Source: Streptomyces sp. MH60
Lineage (GTDB): Bacteria; Actinomycetota; Actinomycetes; Streptomycetales; Streptomycetaceae
NCBI RefSeq assembly: GCF_002939385.1
Contig: NZ_MULI01000063.1
Span: forward strand, 1 to 42,782
Direction of reading: 5' to 3'
Length of the DNA stretch: 42,782 nucleotides
Shown here: one piece after another, positions 22,078 to 30,391 of the stretch
How positions within the stretch are numbered: position 1 is the first letter of the stretch
Layout: each line of letters begins with the position of its first letter
Position numbers and translations under genes: made by a program
Notes under the pieces: generated by a model
Seen by the model: the letters and a program-made list of their open reading frames with translations, nothing else
Told to the model about the DNA's origin: nothing
Database searches by the model: none

Positions 22078-24279
22078 TCAGCCGTTGCGCTTCCAGCGCG
22101 GCTTGTCGTCACGGCGGCCGAAGGACGAACCGCGGTGGTCGTCGCGGCGGCCGTTCGGACGGTCGTGACCGCCGGCGCGGAAGCCGGGGCGGTCGCCCTG
22201 GCGGTCGCGGTTGAACGGACGGTCGCTGCCCCGGTGTCCGCCGCGCTCGCCGCGGTCGTCACGGCGGAAGCCGCCACGGTCGTCACGACGCTCGAACGGA
22301 CGGCCCCCACGGTCGTCACGCCGGTCGTCGCGACGCTCGAACGAACGCCCGCCACGGTCACCACGGTCGTCACGACGCTCGAAGGAACGGCCACCACGGT
22401 CACCACGGTCGTCACGACGCTCGAACGAACGCCCGCCACGGTCACCACGGTCGTCACGGCGCTCGAACGAACGGCCACCACGGTCGCCGCGGTCGTCACG
22501 GCGGAAGCCGCCACGGTCGTCACGACGCTCGAACGAGCGGCCACCACGGTCACCGCGGTCGTCGCGACGCTCGAAGGAACGGCCACCGCGGTCGTCACGG
22601 CGGTCGTCACGGCGCTCGAACGAACGGCCGCCACGGTCGCCGCGGTCACCGCGGTCGTCACGGCGGAAGCCGCCACGGTCGTCGCGACGCTCGAACGAGC
22701 GCTCGCGGTCGTTGCCGCCGCCGGTGCGCTCCGTCTTCTCCACGTCCCGGGCGCCGGCCTGCTCGGGCAGCGAGACCTCGGTCTCGGACGATGCCGCGGC
22801 CACCTCGGCCAGCACCGCCTCCGGGTCCTCGCCGCGCTCCCGCGCGGCCCTGGCGACCAGGCGGTCGGCCTCCTCGCGCAGCTCGGTGGCACGGCGCTGG
22901 GCCCGCTCCAGCTCCTTGGTGAGCTGGCTGACCTCGCGCTCGGCCTGCTGCGCCGCGTTGCCCGCCGACTCGGCCTGAACCTCGGTCATCGACCGGGCGC
23001 CGGTGATCTCGGCCACCTCGGGGTCGAAGGCGGCGCCGCCCTGGATGATGTGGCGCGTGGCGTCGACGCCCGCGTCCTCCATCAGCCGGAAGATCTGGCG
23101 GCGCTGGTGCGGCAGGGACAGCGAGACGACCGTGCCGGTGCGGCCCGCGCGGGCGGTGCGGCCGGCGCGGTGCAGGTAGTCCTTGTGGTCGCCGGCCGGG
23201 TCCACGTTCAGGACCAGGTCGATGCCGTCGACGTGGATGCCGCGGGCGGCGACGTCGGTGGCGACGAGCGCGTTGACGTAGCCCTTCTTGAAGTCCTCGA
23301 GCACCCGGGTACGCGCGCCCTGCGTCATACCGCCGTGCAGCGCGTCGGCCTTCACACCGGCGTCGCAGAGCTGTTCGGCGATGCGGTCGGCGCCGAGCTG
23401 GGTGCGGACGAAGATGATCGTGCGGCCCTTGCGCGCGGCGATCGCGGCGGTGACCGGCGCCTTGTCCTTGGGCTTCACGACCAGGATGTGGTGCGACATG
23501 GTCGTCACGTTGCCCTGGGCGCTGTCGACCTCGTGCGTGACCGGGTCGGTCAGGTAGCGCTTGACCAGCGTGGAGATCTCGTTCTCCATCGTGGCCGAGA
23601 ACAGCATCCGCTGGCCGCCGGCCGGGACCTGGTCGAGCAGCTCGGTGACCTCGGGCAGGAAGCCCAGGTCGGACATCTGGTCGGCCTCGTCGAGGACCGC
23701 GATCTGCACGTTCTCCAGGGAGCAGGCGCCGCGGTTGATGATGTCGCGCAGCCGGCCCGGGGTGGCGACCAGGACGTCGACGCCGCGCTCCAGGGCGTAG
23801 ATCTGGTTGCCCATAGAGGTGCCGCCGCAGACGACCTTCATCTTCAGGCCGAGGACGTCGCCGTACGGCTGGAGCGCGTCGGCGACCTGCATGGCCAGCT
23901 CGCGGGTCGGGGTGAGGATGACGGCGCGGGGCTTGTGCTTCTCGGTGCGGCCGCCGGCCAGCGTGGCCAGGGCCGGCAGACCGAAGGAGAGGGTCTTGCC
24001 GGAGCCGGTGCGGCCCCGGCCGAGGATGTCCTTGCCCGCCAGCGCGTCCGGGATGGTCGCGGCCTGGATCGGGAAGGGGGTGGTCACGCCGTTCTGCGCG
24101 AGCTTGCGCACGACGCCCTCGGGCAGACCGAGGTCGGCGAACGTCGGCTCGGGAGCCTGCGCGGGCTCCGTGGCCTCGGTGGTCGTGGAGGCGTCCACGG
24201 CCTCGACGGCCTCCGGCGCGCTCTCGACGCCCTCGGCGTTCTCGGGCACGACGACGTGGTCAGTACTGATCATGGACAT
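22078..24279 (-). CDS. DEAD-box RNA helicase with RGG-like repeat tail
   Basis: The 733-residue protein has the helicase motifs in order: Q motif (PFPIQAATIPDAL), GRGRTGSGKT, PTRELA, TPGR, DEAD in AVLDEADQMSDLGF, SAT, IIFVRTQ, and HRAGRTARAG. A coiled coil follows (about 485-540), then a 200-residue Arg/Gly/Asp-rich tail built of 14-residue repeats (GGRSFERRDDRGDR) that should bind RNA. It would unwind RNA in ribosome assembly or decay. The ATG at 24279 begins MSMISTDH; GGAAGG is 12 nt upstream. The frame stays open further upstream without homology. Confidence 0.93.
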   Translation of the reverse strand: MSMISTDHVVVPENAEGVESAPEAVEAVDASTTTEATEPAQAPEPTFADLGLPEGVVRKLAQNGVTTPFPIQAATIPDALAGKDILGRGRTGSGKTLSFGLPALATLAGGRTEKHKPRAVILTPTRELAMQVADALQPYGDVLGLKMKVVCGGTSMGNQIYALERGVDVLVATPGRLRDIINRGACSLENVQIAVLDEADQMSDLGFLPEVTELLDQVPAGGQRMLFSATMENEISTLVKRYLTDPVTHEVDSAQGNVTTMSHHILVVKPKDKAPVTAAIAARKGRTIIFVRTQLGADRIAEQLCDAGVKADALHGGMTQGARTRVLEDFKKGYVNALVATDVAARGIHVDGIDLVLNVDPAGDHKDYLHRAGRTARAGRTGTVVSLSLPHQRRQIFRLMEDAGVDATRHIIQGGAAFDPEVAEITGARSMTEVQAESAGNAAQQAEREVSQLTKELERAQRRATELREEADRLVARAARERGEDPEAVLAEVAAASSETEVSLPEQAGARDVEKTERTGGGNDRERSFERRDDRGGFRRDDRGDRGDRGGRSFERRDDRRDDRGGRSFERRDDRGDRGGRSFERRDDRGGFRRDDRGDRGGRSFERRDDRGDRGGRSFERRDDRGDRGGRSFERRDDRGDRGGRSFERRDDRRDDRGGRPFERRDDRGGFRRDDRGERGGHRGSDRPFNRDRQGDRPGFRAGGHDRPNGRRDDHRGSSFGRRDDKPRWKRNG
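22250..22710 (-). repeat. 42-bp in-frame tandem repeats in the helicase tail
   Basis: About ten imperfect copies of a 42-bp unit (14 codons, GGRSFERRDDRGDR), some shortened or with a GGFRRDDRG insert. The length stays a multiple of three, so unit gain and loss preserves the frame. Confidence 0.85.
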
Positions 24280-24554
24280 GCGAATGCGAAACCTTCCGGA
24301 GTCTCTCGTCGGCACGCGCCCGTCAACTCCGTGAATCGCGATTCGCAATACGACCGCCTCGATGCGGTCCACCACGGCAGGGGGAGAGAACGCGCCACAC
24401 GGCGCGCTCTGCGGTGGCGCCGGGCAAATGGGATCAAACGATCTACCACCATACGCACCCTCCACCCCCGAAGGCAAACCGGCGACACATGCCCAGGTCA
24501 GCGGCCCGTCGCGGCCCGGCTGAGCCGGGCCGCCCGCCCTCCGGCCCGTCCGTC
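24280..24554 (-). promoter_or_regulatory. Long upstream region of the DEAD-box gene
   Basis: This 275-base gap has no gene. On the transcribed strand it holds a GCGCGC/GCGCG(T) hairpin and the 12-bp palindrome GAATCGCGATTC (24332-24343) some 55 bp before the start codon. A structured 5' leader, as seen in other RNA-helicase genes, is possible. Confidence 0.4.
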
Positions 24555-25109
24555 CTACGCCGGTGTCCCGGCCGCCGGTGCCGGCTCCCGTTGCTCGAGC
24601 TGGGTCCCGGGCGGCTCGTGCGCCGACGAGGACGGTTCGGCCACCGTCGGCTCCGGCGTCGGGGAGGCGGGCGGCTCCGCGGTCCGCGTCGGCTCCGGCT
24701 CGGCCGTCCGGGTGGGCTCCGCCGGGGGCGTCCAGGTGGGCTCGGGGCCGTGGTTCCCGCCGTTCGGCGGCGGAGCCCCGGTCGGGCGCGCGGCCGGGGG
24801 CTCCGAGGCGGACCCGGCCCTGTCCTTGCCGCCCTCGCCGCCCTTCCCCTTGGCGTCGCCCTTGCCCTTGCCCTTGGATTTCGCCTTCCTGCCCTTGCCG
24901 TGCCCGTCGTCGGCCGCCGCCGCGTCGTACCCGGCGTTCCCTCCGGAGACCGCGGGGCCGCCCCCGGGCGCCTCGCCGCCCCGCTCCCCGGCGGAGTGCG
25001 ACGGCCTGGCGCCCCCGCCGGACTCGTCGCCGACGCTCATGCAGCCGGATGCGGCGGCGACGGCCAGGGCGGTGGCGGCCAGACGGACGGGTACGTACAA
25101 GGGGCGCAC
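24555..25109 (-). CDS. Low-complexity lipoprotein
   Basis: The 184-residue protein starts with a lipoprotein signal (VRLAATALAVAAASGC; lipobox ASGC) and would be lipidated on that Cys. The mature part is low complexity: a Gly/Lys stretch (GKGRKAKSKGKGKGDAKGKG) and a Pro/Thr/Glu stretch with PTRTAEPEPTRTAEPP repeats, typical of a cell-wall-spanning tether with no folded domain. The GTG at 25109 has GGAGG 9 nt upstream; longer in-frame starts would spoil the signal peptide. Function is unknown. Confidence 0.75.
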   Translation of the reverse strand: MRPLYVPVRLAATALAVAAASGCMSVGDESGGGARPSHSAGERGGEAPGGGPAVSGGNAGYDAAAADDGHGKGRKAKSKGKGKGDAKGKGGEGGKDRAGSASEPPAARPTGAPPPNGGNHGPEPTWTPPAEPTRTAEPEPTRTAEPPASPTPEPTVAEPSSSAHEPPGTQLEQREPAPAAGTPA

Positions 25110-25171
25110 GGGCGGCCACCTCCGGGGGTCAAGGAGTCGACGTGCCCAACTCCCGTCACCCACAAGAGGAC

Positions 25172-25206
25172 ACGCGCCCGGCGAGGCGGACTTGACCCGG
25201 GCGCGT
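25172..25206 (-). terminator. Terminator of the metallopeptidase gene
   Basis: A 10-bp perfect stem (ACGCGCCCGG/CCGGGCGCGT) abuts the stop codon of the zincin gene on the minus strand. Confidence 0.55.
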
Positions 25207-25556
25207 CACCCGTACCCGAGGGAGTGCAGCCGCGCGTCGTCGATCCCGAAGTGGTGGGCGATCTCGTGAACGACCGTCACCTCGGTCTCGGCCACGACGT
25301 CTTCACGCGTCGCGCAGAACCGCAGCGTCGGCCCCCGGTAGATGGTGATCCGGTCCGGCAGCACCCCCGCGTACCACTCCCCGCGCTCCGTCAGCGGCGT
25401 CCCCTCGTACAGCCCGAGCAGCTCGGGATCGTCCGCCGGCGGTTCGTCCTCGACGAACACCGCGACGTTGTCCATCAGCCGCGTCAGCTCCGGCGGGATC
25501 CGGTCCAGGGCCTCGGCGACCAGTTCCTCGAACTCCTCGCGCGTCATCTCCAGCAC
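25206..25556 (-). CDS. Zincin-like metallopeptidase family protein
   Basis: The 116-residue protein carries a zinc-protease motif VVHEIAHHFGIDDARLHSLGYG (HExxH plus a downstream Asp) and the family segments MTREEFEELVAEALDRIPPE, NVAVFVEDEP and LPDRITIYRGP. It belongs to a small, conserved actinobacterial family with a minimal zincin fold; the substrate is unknown. The GTG at 25556 gives VLEMTREEF, the usual start of the family. There is no clear Shine-Dalgarno, and GACAAT lies 6-7 nt upstream, so the mRNA may be leaderless. Confidence 0.85.
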   Translation of the reverse strand: MLEMTREEFEELVAEALDRIPPELTRLMDNVAVFVEDEPPADDPELLGLYEGTPLTERGEWYAGVLPDRITIYRGPTLRFCATREDVVAETEVTVVHEIAHHFGIDDARLHSLGYG

Positions 25557-25627
25557 CCGCCCATTGTCGGGTACGACCGTGGAGTACGACCCGCATATCC
25601 ACCCCGGGGTCCGGGCATACGGGACCA

Positions 25628-27259
25628 ATGGCCCGCGTCCCCGCCGCAGCCCCGCACGTCCTGGCCGAGGTGATGATCCGAATCCGCAACGCCCCGCGCA
25701 TCCTCACCCGCCGGTACCGCGACCGGCTCGCCCGCCGGAACCGGCCGCCGTCCATCACTCCCGAGCTGGCCGCCCGCTCCGGCCCCTGGACCCGCGCCGC
25801 CGGCCTCGTCGCCGTCGTCCTGCTCGGTGCCTGGCTGGGGCTGCTGGTCGTCGGCAACGTCCGGGTCCCGGTCGGGCCCATGGACACGACGATGACCCTG
25901 CGCCCCTCGCTGGCCGGCGGCACGAAGATCAACGTCTCGCCGCTGGGCGCCCTCCAGCTCGACAGCCACGTGGCCCCGGTCCGCCTCGACGTCAACGTCG
26001 ACCAGCTGGACCCCGCCCGCGCCCAGGCCCTCGTCGACCACCCCGAACGCCTCTCCGGCCTCCAGGACGAGGTCGCCCAGGACGTCGAGCACGGCACGCT
26101 CGACCTCGCCGTCCGCTCCTGCGTGGCCGTCGTCACCGGCGCCACCGCGCTCGGCCTCGCCGTGTACCGGCGCCCCCGGCGCGCGCTCGGCGCGGGCGCC
26201 CTCGCGCTCACCCTCCTGGTCGCCTCCGGCGGCACCGCCTACGCGACCTGGAACCCCGACTCCGTGCTGGAACCGAAGTTCTCCGGGCTGCTCTCCTCCG
26301 CGCCCTCCCTCGTCGGCGACGCGCGCAGCATCGTGACCGAGTTCGACGTCTACCAGAAGGAACTGGCCCGCCTGGTGACCAACGTGACCAAGCTCTACGA
26401 CGTCACCTCGACGCTCCCCGCGTACCAGCCGGACCCGACCACGATCCGCGTCCTGCACGTGTCGGACATCCACCTGAACCCGGCGAGCTGGAAGATCATC
26501 GCCTCGCTGGTGCGGCAGTACAAGGTGAACGTCATCGTCGACTCCGGCGACACGATGGATCACGGCACGGCCGCGGAGAACGGCTTCCTGGACCCCGTCG
26601 AAGACCTCGGCGCCCCCTACGTCTGGGTCCGCGGCAACCACGACTCCCGCGGCACCCAGGAGTACCTGAAGCACCTGAAGAACGCGCACGTCCTGGACGA
26701 CGGCCACGCCCGGACCGTCGCGGGCCTGCGCTTCGCCGGGATGGGCGACCCGCAGTACACCCCCGACCGCTCCGAGGCGGACGGCGCCGAGGCCTCCCAG
26801 GAACTGGCCGGCGCCCGCCTCGCCTCCGCCCTGCGCGACCAGAGCGCGGCCGGCACCCCCGTGGACGTCGCCGTCGCCCACGAGCCGTCGGCCGCCCGCG
26901 AGGTCGACGGTGACGTCCCGCTGGTGCTCGCCGGGCACCTGCACCACGAGGACATGAAGGTCATGAAGTACGGCACCCGGCTGCGCGTCGAGGGCTCCAC
27001 CGGCGGCAGCGGGCTGCGCGCGGTCGAGGGCAAGTACCCCGACCCGATCCAGGCGTCGATCCTCTACTTCGACCGGGACACCCGGCGCCTGCAGGCCTGG
27101 GACGAGATCGAGCTGGGCGGCCTGGGCCTGACGACGGCCGAGGTCAGCCGCCATCTGCCGAAGGAGAACCAGCCGGGTGCGTCCCCGTCCCCGACCTCGG
27201 CCGGGCCCTCCGCGACGGCCCCGGGCGGCCCGGCCGCCTCCGCTCCCGGCGCCCCGTAA
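25628..27259 (+). CDS. Membrane-anchored calcineurin-like metallophosphoesterase
   Basis: The 543-residue protein has a cytoplasmic basic N-terminus, a membrane helix (GLVAVVLLGAWLGLLVVGNV, about 58-78), an intervening region with one or two further hydrophobic segments (about 155-205) and a C-terminal phosphoesterase domain. The metal motifs are DIH in HVSDIHLN, GD in DSGDTMDH, GNHD in RGNHDSR, AHEP and AGHLHHE. A Pro/Ser/Ala tail ends the protein. The substrate is unknown. It is divergent from the zincin gene across 71 bp and followed by tRNA-Glu. Confidence 0.88.
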   Translation: MARVPAAAPHVLAEVMIRIRNAPRILTRRYRDRLARRNRPPSITPELAARSGPWTRAAGLVAVVLLGAWLGLLVVGNVRVPVGPMDTTMTLRPSLAGGTKINVSPLGALQLDSHVAPVRLDVNVDQLDPARAQALVDHPERLSGLQDEVAQDVEHGTLDLAVRSCVAVVTGATALGLAVYRRPRRALGAGALALTLLVASGGTAYATWNPDSVLEPKFSGLLSSAPSLVGDARSIVTEFDVYQKELARLVTNVTKLYDVTSTLPAYQPDPTTIRVLHVSDIHLNPASWKIIASLVRQYKVNVIVDSGDTMDHGTAAENGFLDPVEDLGAPYVWVRGNHDSRGTQEYLKHLKNAHVLDDGHARTVAGLRFAGMGDPQYTPDRSEADGAEASQELAGARLASALRDQSAAGTPVDVAVAHEPSAAREVDGDVPLVLAGHLHHEDMKVMKYGTRLRVEGSTGGSGLRAVEGKYPDPIQASILYFDRDTRRLQAWDEIELGGLGLTTAEVSRHLPKENQPGASPSPTSAGPSATAPGGPAASAPGAP

Positions 27260-27339
27260 ACCGTTTTGGCGATACGTCGCGGCGTCGCCTATGCTTCTCA
27301 CGTCCCCGACGCGCCGTGAGGCGCCCCGGCGGGCCGATA

Positions 27340-27415
27340 GCCCTCATCGTCTAGCGGCCTAGGACGCCGCCCTTTCAAGGCGGTAGCACGGGTTCGAATC
27401 CCGTTGGGGGCACCA
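27340..27415 (+). tRNA. tRNA-Glu (TTC), CCA encoded
   Basis: The cloverleaf GCCCTCA/TGGGGGC has anticodon loop CTTTCAA (anticodon TTC) and T-arm ACGGGTTCGAATCCCGT; CCA is encoded at 27413-27415. The biosynthetic cluster begins directly after it. Confidence 0.95.
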
Positions 27416-27426
27416 TCGTCGTTCGT

Positions 27427-27462
27427 CGAGTGAGCCCGCACCGTCCGGTGCGGGCTCACTCG
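27427..27462. terminator. Strong bidirectional terminator between tRNA-Glu and trpC
   Basis: A perfect 16-bp stem (27427-27442 with 27447-27462) has a 4-nt GTCC loop. The trpC stop codon (27456-27458) lies inside its right arm, so it serves both converging transcripts. Confidence 0.85.
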
Positions 27463-28241
27463 TGTGCGTGGAGGAGTTCGCTCACCGCGAGGCGTGGACG
27501 GCCGGCGGTGACGAGGGCCTGGCCGACGAGGACCGCGTCCGCTCCGGCCCTGGCGTACTCCGCCACGTCCCGCGGGCCCCGTACGCCCGACTCCGCGATC
27601 CGGACCACCTCCGCGGGGATGTGGGGCGCGACCCGGGCGAAGGTGGTCCGGTCCACCTCCAGGGTTCTGAGGTCACGGGCGTTGACACCGATCACGGTGG
27701 CTCCGGCCGCCACCGCCTGTTCGGCCTCGGCCTCGTCGTGGACCTCGACGAGCGGGGTGAGTCCGATCTCCCGTGCCTGGTGCAGCAGGTCGGTGAGGAG
27801 CGGCCGGCCGAGCGCGGCGACGATGAGCAGCACCAGTTCGGCGCCGTTGGCCCTCGCCTCCCACAGCTGGTAGGGGTCGACGACGAAGTCCTTGCACAGC
27901 ACGGGCACGTCCACGCGCGCGGCCACGGCCGCGAGGTCCGCGGGCGAGCCGCCGAACCGGCGCCGCTCGGTCAGCACGCTCACCGCGGCCGCACCGCCGG
28001 CGGCGTACTCCGCGGCGAGCGAGGCGGGGTCCGCGATGTCCGCGAGCGGCCCCGCCGAGGGGCTGGCCCGTTTCACCTCGGCGACGATCCGTACCCGTCC
28101 GCGGCCGCGCAGCAGTTCGGCGCAGTCCCGGCCGGCTCCGCGGGCGGCGGCCCGCTCCCGCAGCTCCGCGCCGGACGTGCGCGTCGTGCGGCCCGCCAGC
28201 TCCTCCCGTACTCCTACGACGATCTCGTCGAGCGCGCTCAT
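27456..28241 (-). CDS. trpC: Indole-3-glycerol-phosphate synthase (stand-alone copy)
   Basis: The 261-residue TIM-barrel enzyme converts carboxyphenylamino-deoxyribulose phosphate to indole-3-glycerol phosphate. Catalytic Lys and Glu are in AEVKRASPSAG, VLCKDFVVDPYQLWEARANG and PLVEVHDEAE; the phosphate site is RIAESGVRGPRDVAEYARAGADAVLVG. The ATG at 28241 follows GGGAGGGAGG. No other trp genes adjoin it, so it is probably a second trpC serving the cluster, as in other peptide loci with duplicated trp genes. The upstream frame stays open (MANNRRPENIR...), but the ribosome site decides the start. Confidence 0.88.
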   Translation of the reverse strand: MSALDEIVVGVREELAGRTTRTSGAELRERAAARGAGRDCAELLRGRGRVRIVAEVKRASPSAGPLADIADPASLAAEYAAGGAAAVSVLTERRRFGGSPADLAAVAARVDVPVLCKDFVVDPYQLWEARANGAELVLLIVAALGRPLLTDLLHQAREIGLTPLVEVHDEAEAEQAVAAGATVIGVNARDLRTLEVDRTTFARVAPHIPAEVVRIAESGVRGPRDVAEYARAGADAVLVGQALVTAGRPRLAVSELLHAHE

Positions 28242-28553
28242 CGCGCGCCTCCCTCCCGGGGCCGGCGGCCCCTCCGATACGGCGGCAAAGAATGGCCGGC
28301 ACCGCGGCGCGTATTGGTTCGCGCGAATCCGGCAGGACGGACAACTCAGGTATTGCAGGTATTGCACGCGCCACCGGACGGCTTTCGGACACCATTCACG
28401 CAGATATGGCCGAATGTTTTCGGGACGGCGATTATTCGCCACCGTGGCGCGCAGGCGCCGTTTCCCGGCACGGAAAGGCCGGCTGTCCTGTCGACAGGAC
28501 AGCCGGCCGGGCGGACCGGCGGGGAAGGCGTGGATACGGCCCCACCGGGCCCG
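28242..28553. promoter_or_regulatory. trpC upstream region with tandem 9-bp repeat and a 32-bp palindrome
   Basis: This 312-base gap has no gene. On the minus strand it carries TGCAATACC twice in tandem (28348-28366 region), about 110 bp upstream of trpC, a possible operator. A perfect 32-nt palindrome at 28477-28508 terminates the LmbU-like gene. Confidence 0.5.
28477..28508 (-). terminator. Terminator of the LmbU-like gene
   Basis: The 32-nt sequence is perfectly self-complementary (16-bp arms beginning GGCCGGCTGTCCTGTC), 46 bp after the stop codon. Confidence 0.75.
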
Positions 28554-29201
28554 TCACCCGGCGTGCGCGACCCCGAGGTCGTTCGCGGCGGACAGCGCGC
28601 CGGACGGCGGCAGACCCGCCACCGCGGCGGCCCACTCGTCCTCCCCCTCCATGACCTGCTCGGCGGCGGAGTCGAGGATGGAGAGCACCCACTCCTCGAC
28701 GGCGACGCCGGTGCACTCGGCCGCTTTGAGCCAGCGCTCGAACCGCTCGCGCGGTACGGCCAGCTGCCGCACCGGGATCACCTTCGCGCCCTTGGGCGCC
28801 GTGTCCTCCCTGGCCTCCCGGAGGGCGTTGCGCAGCTGTTTCGTCGTCCAGCCGCGCTCCTCGGCGCGGGCCAGCCAGGTGTCCTGGTCCCCGGGGGGCA
28901 GCGAGGCCACCTCGGCGTGGTGCTGGAAGGTCAGCCTGGACCGGCGCCGCCCCAGCTCGAAGCGGCCCGCCACCCAGGCGTAGTTGCGCAGCGTCTGATA
29001 GCGCAGTCCGGCGGCGGCGATCCCCTGTTTGTAGCGGTCGGAGTAGTGGTCCTTGCCGTAGGTCAGCCAGTCACCGAGCCACCACGACGACGAGTCCAGT
29101 ACGCCGGCCAGCTGGCGGCCCGCCCGCTCCCACTCCTCGAAGGACAGCAGGTCCGGGAGCCGTAACCCGACCCGCATGGTCAGCACCTGATCGGCGCGCA
29201 T
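28554..29201 (-). CDS. LmbU-family cluster regulator
   Basis: The 215-residue protein matches the LmbU/NovE/HmtD family of pathway regulators: LRLPDLLSFEEWERAGRQLA, SSWWLGDWLTYGKDHYSDRY, GLRYQTLRNYAWVAGRF and RSRLTFQHHAEVASLP, followed by WTTKQLRNALRE. LmbU activates lincomycin genes through DNA binding. Leu13 is TTA (29163-29165), so synthesis should depend on bldA. The ATG at 29201 has GAGGGC close upstream and gives the family N-terminus; longer readings are not homologous. A TTGACATG dyad lies about 190 bp upstream. It probably switches on the piperazate/NRPS genes. Confidence 0.85.
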   Translation of the reverse strand: MRADQVLTMRVGLRLPDLLSFEEWERAGRQLAGVLDSSSWWLGDWLTYGKDHYSDRYKQGIAAAGLRYQTLRNYAWVAGRFELGRRRSRLTFQHHAEVASLPPGDQDTWLARAEERGWTTKQLRNALREAREDTAPKGAKVIPVRQLAVPRERFERWLKAAECTGVAVEEWVLSILDSAAEQVMEGEDEWAAAVAGLPPSGALSAANDLGVAHAG

Positions 29202-29496
29202 GTGCCCTCGCCCGACCCCGGCACGATGTGGTGGAACCGTCTTCGCCATGTGCGGTGGGATGGTGGGAGAAACTCTTATTCCACCATCCACGCCATTTTC
29301 CAAGCTCACGTACATGACCCCCCGTCCGGTCACCTTTGCAAGCGATTGTATTTGCAGCTTTACCTTCGGTCGGGAGTCAGCAAAACATTGACATGGAGAA
29401 CATGTCAAGATCGTATGTAGACTCCAAAACTTTTTCGCTTCCTTAGCGCCTATCGCGAAGGAATCCGAGGTAATGGCCGCCATGGACCGGCGTCTG
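29202..29496 (-). promoter_or_regulatory. AT-rich regulatory region upstream of the LmbU-like gene
   Basis: This 295-base stretch is clearly lower in GC than its surroundings and holds no gene. It contains a perfect dyad TTGACATG-GAGAA-CATGTCAA (29388-29408), whose arms each include a -35-like TTGACA, and a TGCAA/TTGCA pair near 29336-29357. Confidence 0.6.
29439..29463 (-). terminator. Terminator-like hairpin after the NarL-type regulator
   Basis: TTCCTT/AAGGAA plus GCG/CGC stems with one mismatch are followed on the minus strand by GCGAAAAAGTTTT. Confidence 0.55.
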
Positions 29497-30225
29497 TCAC
29501 GCGGCCCGGCCGAGGACCCGCCTGCGGTCCGGACGGCGCTCGAAGCGGGCCGGGCGCACGGGGATCCGGCGCTCGGTCAGATAGCGCAGCACGGCCAGCA
29601 CCCGGCGGTTGTCGCTCGGACTGCCGGGGATGTGCAGTTTCTCGAAGACGGACGCCACCCGTTTCTCCACCGTCCCCTGGGAAACGATCAGCCGGTCCGC
29701 TATGGCGCTGTTGGTGCGGCCCTGCGCCATGAGGGAGAGGACCTCCAATTCCCGTTCGCTCAATACGTCGAGCACGCCTTCTTGATCGGATCCGGACGCG
29801 GTGCCCGCCGCCAGCGAGCCGACCACGCGGGGATCGACGACGGTGCCGCCGGTCGCGACGTGCCCGAGGGTGTCCAGCAGTTCCTCGGCGTCCGTCATCC
29901 GGTCCTGGATCAGATAGCCGACACCGGCGCCGTCACCGGCGAACAGACGGGCCACGTGCTGGGGTTCGGGGCTCGCGGAGAACAGCAGGACTCCGGTGCC
30001 GGGGTGCCGTCGGCGGGCGTCCAGCGCGGCACCCACGCCCTCGTCGGTCCAGGTCGGGGCGAGCCGGACGTTGGCGACCAGGACGTCGGGGCGGTGGGTG
30101 GCCAACAGGGCGGGCAGCACTCTGGCGTCGTGGACGGCGCCGGCCAGCTGGTGGCCGCGCTCACCGAGCACGTGGGCCAGCCCCGCCCGCAGTACGGCGG
30201 AGCCTTCGGCGATGACCAGACGCAT
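29497..30225 (-). CDS. NarL/FixJ-type regulator with a degenerate receiver domain
   Basis: The 242-residue protein has a receiver-like domain (1-125) and a LuxR HTH (about 150-210; VLSERELEVLSLMAQGRTNS, then IADRLIVSQGTVEKRV). The usual acidic pair near residue 8 is replaced by Glu-Gly (VIAEGSAVLRAG) and the phosphoacceptor Asp is Asn (RPDVLVANVRLAP, N52). It should not be phosphorylated and may be controlled by ligand binding, as in atypical response regulators of antibiotic loci. The ATG at 30225 follows GAGGAAG by about 9 nt. It lies between the carrier protein and the LmbU-like gene. Confidence 0.87.
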   Translation of the reverse strand: MRLVIAEGSAVLRAGLAHVLGERGHQLAGAVHDARVLPALLATHRPDVLVANVRLAPTWTDEGVGAALDARRRHPGTGVLLFSASPEPQHVARLFAGDGAGVGYLIQDRMTDAEELLDTLGHVATGGTVVDPRVVGSLAAGTASGSDQEGVLDVLSERELEVLSLMAQGRTNSAIADRLIVSQGTVEKRVASVFEKLHIPGSPSDNRRVLAVLRYLTERRIPVRPARFERRPDRRRVLGRAA

Positions 30226-30391
30226 GGCGGATCACTTCCTCGGCCGGGTCCGGCCAGGGACGCCCGGACGGCTCGGCGGTGTCGGAGACGGGATCAGGGA
30301 CCGGGACCGCCAGTGCTGCCACAGCCACGGCAAGCCGGTCACGCACGGCCTCGGCGCCCCGCCGCGGGGCGCCCGTACGGAGGTCCTCATC

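Noticed and set aside
22250..22710. Repeat array considered as a CRISPR
   Set aside because: There are no unique spacers; the 42-bp unit is in frame and codes the helicase tail.
20473..25269. 1,598-codon rightward open frame
   Set aside because: It is an antisense shadow of the permease, helicase and lipoprotein genes; its composition mirrors their codon bias.
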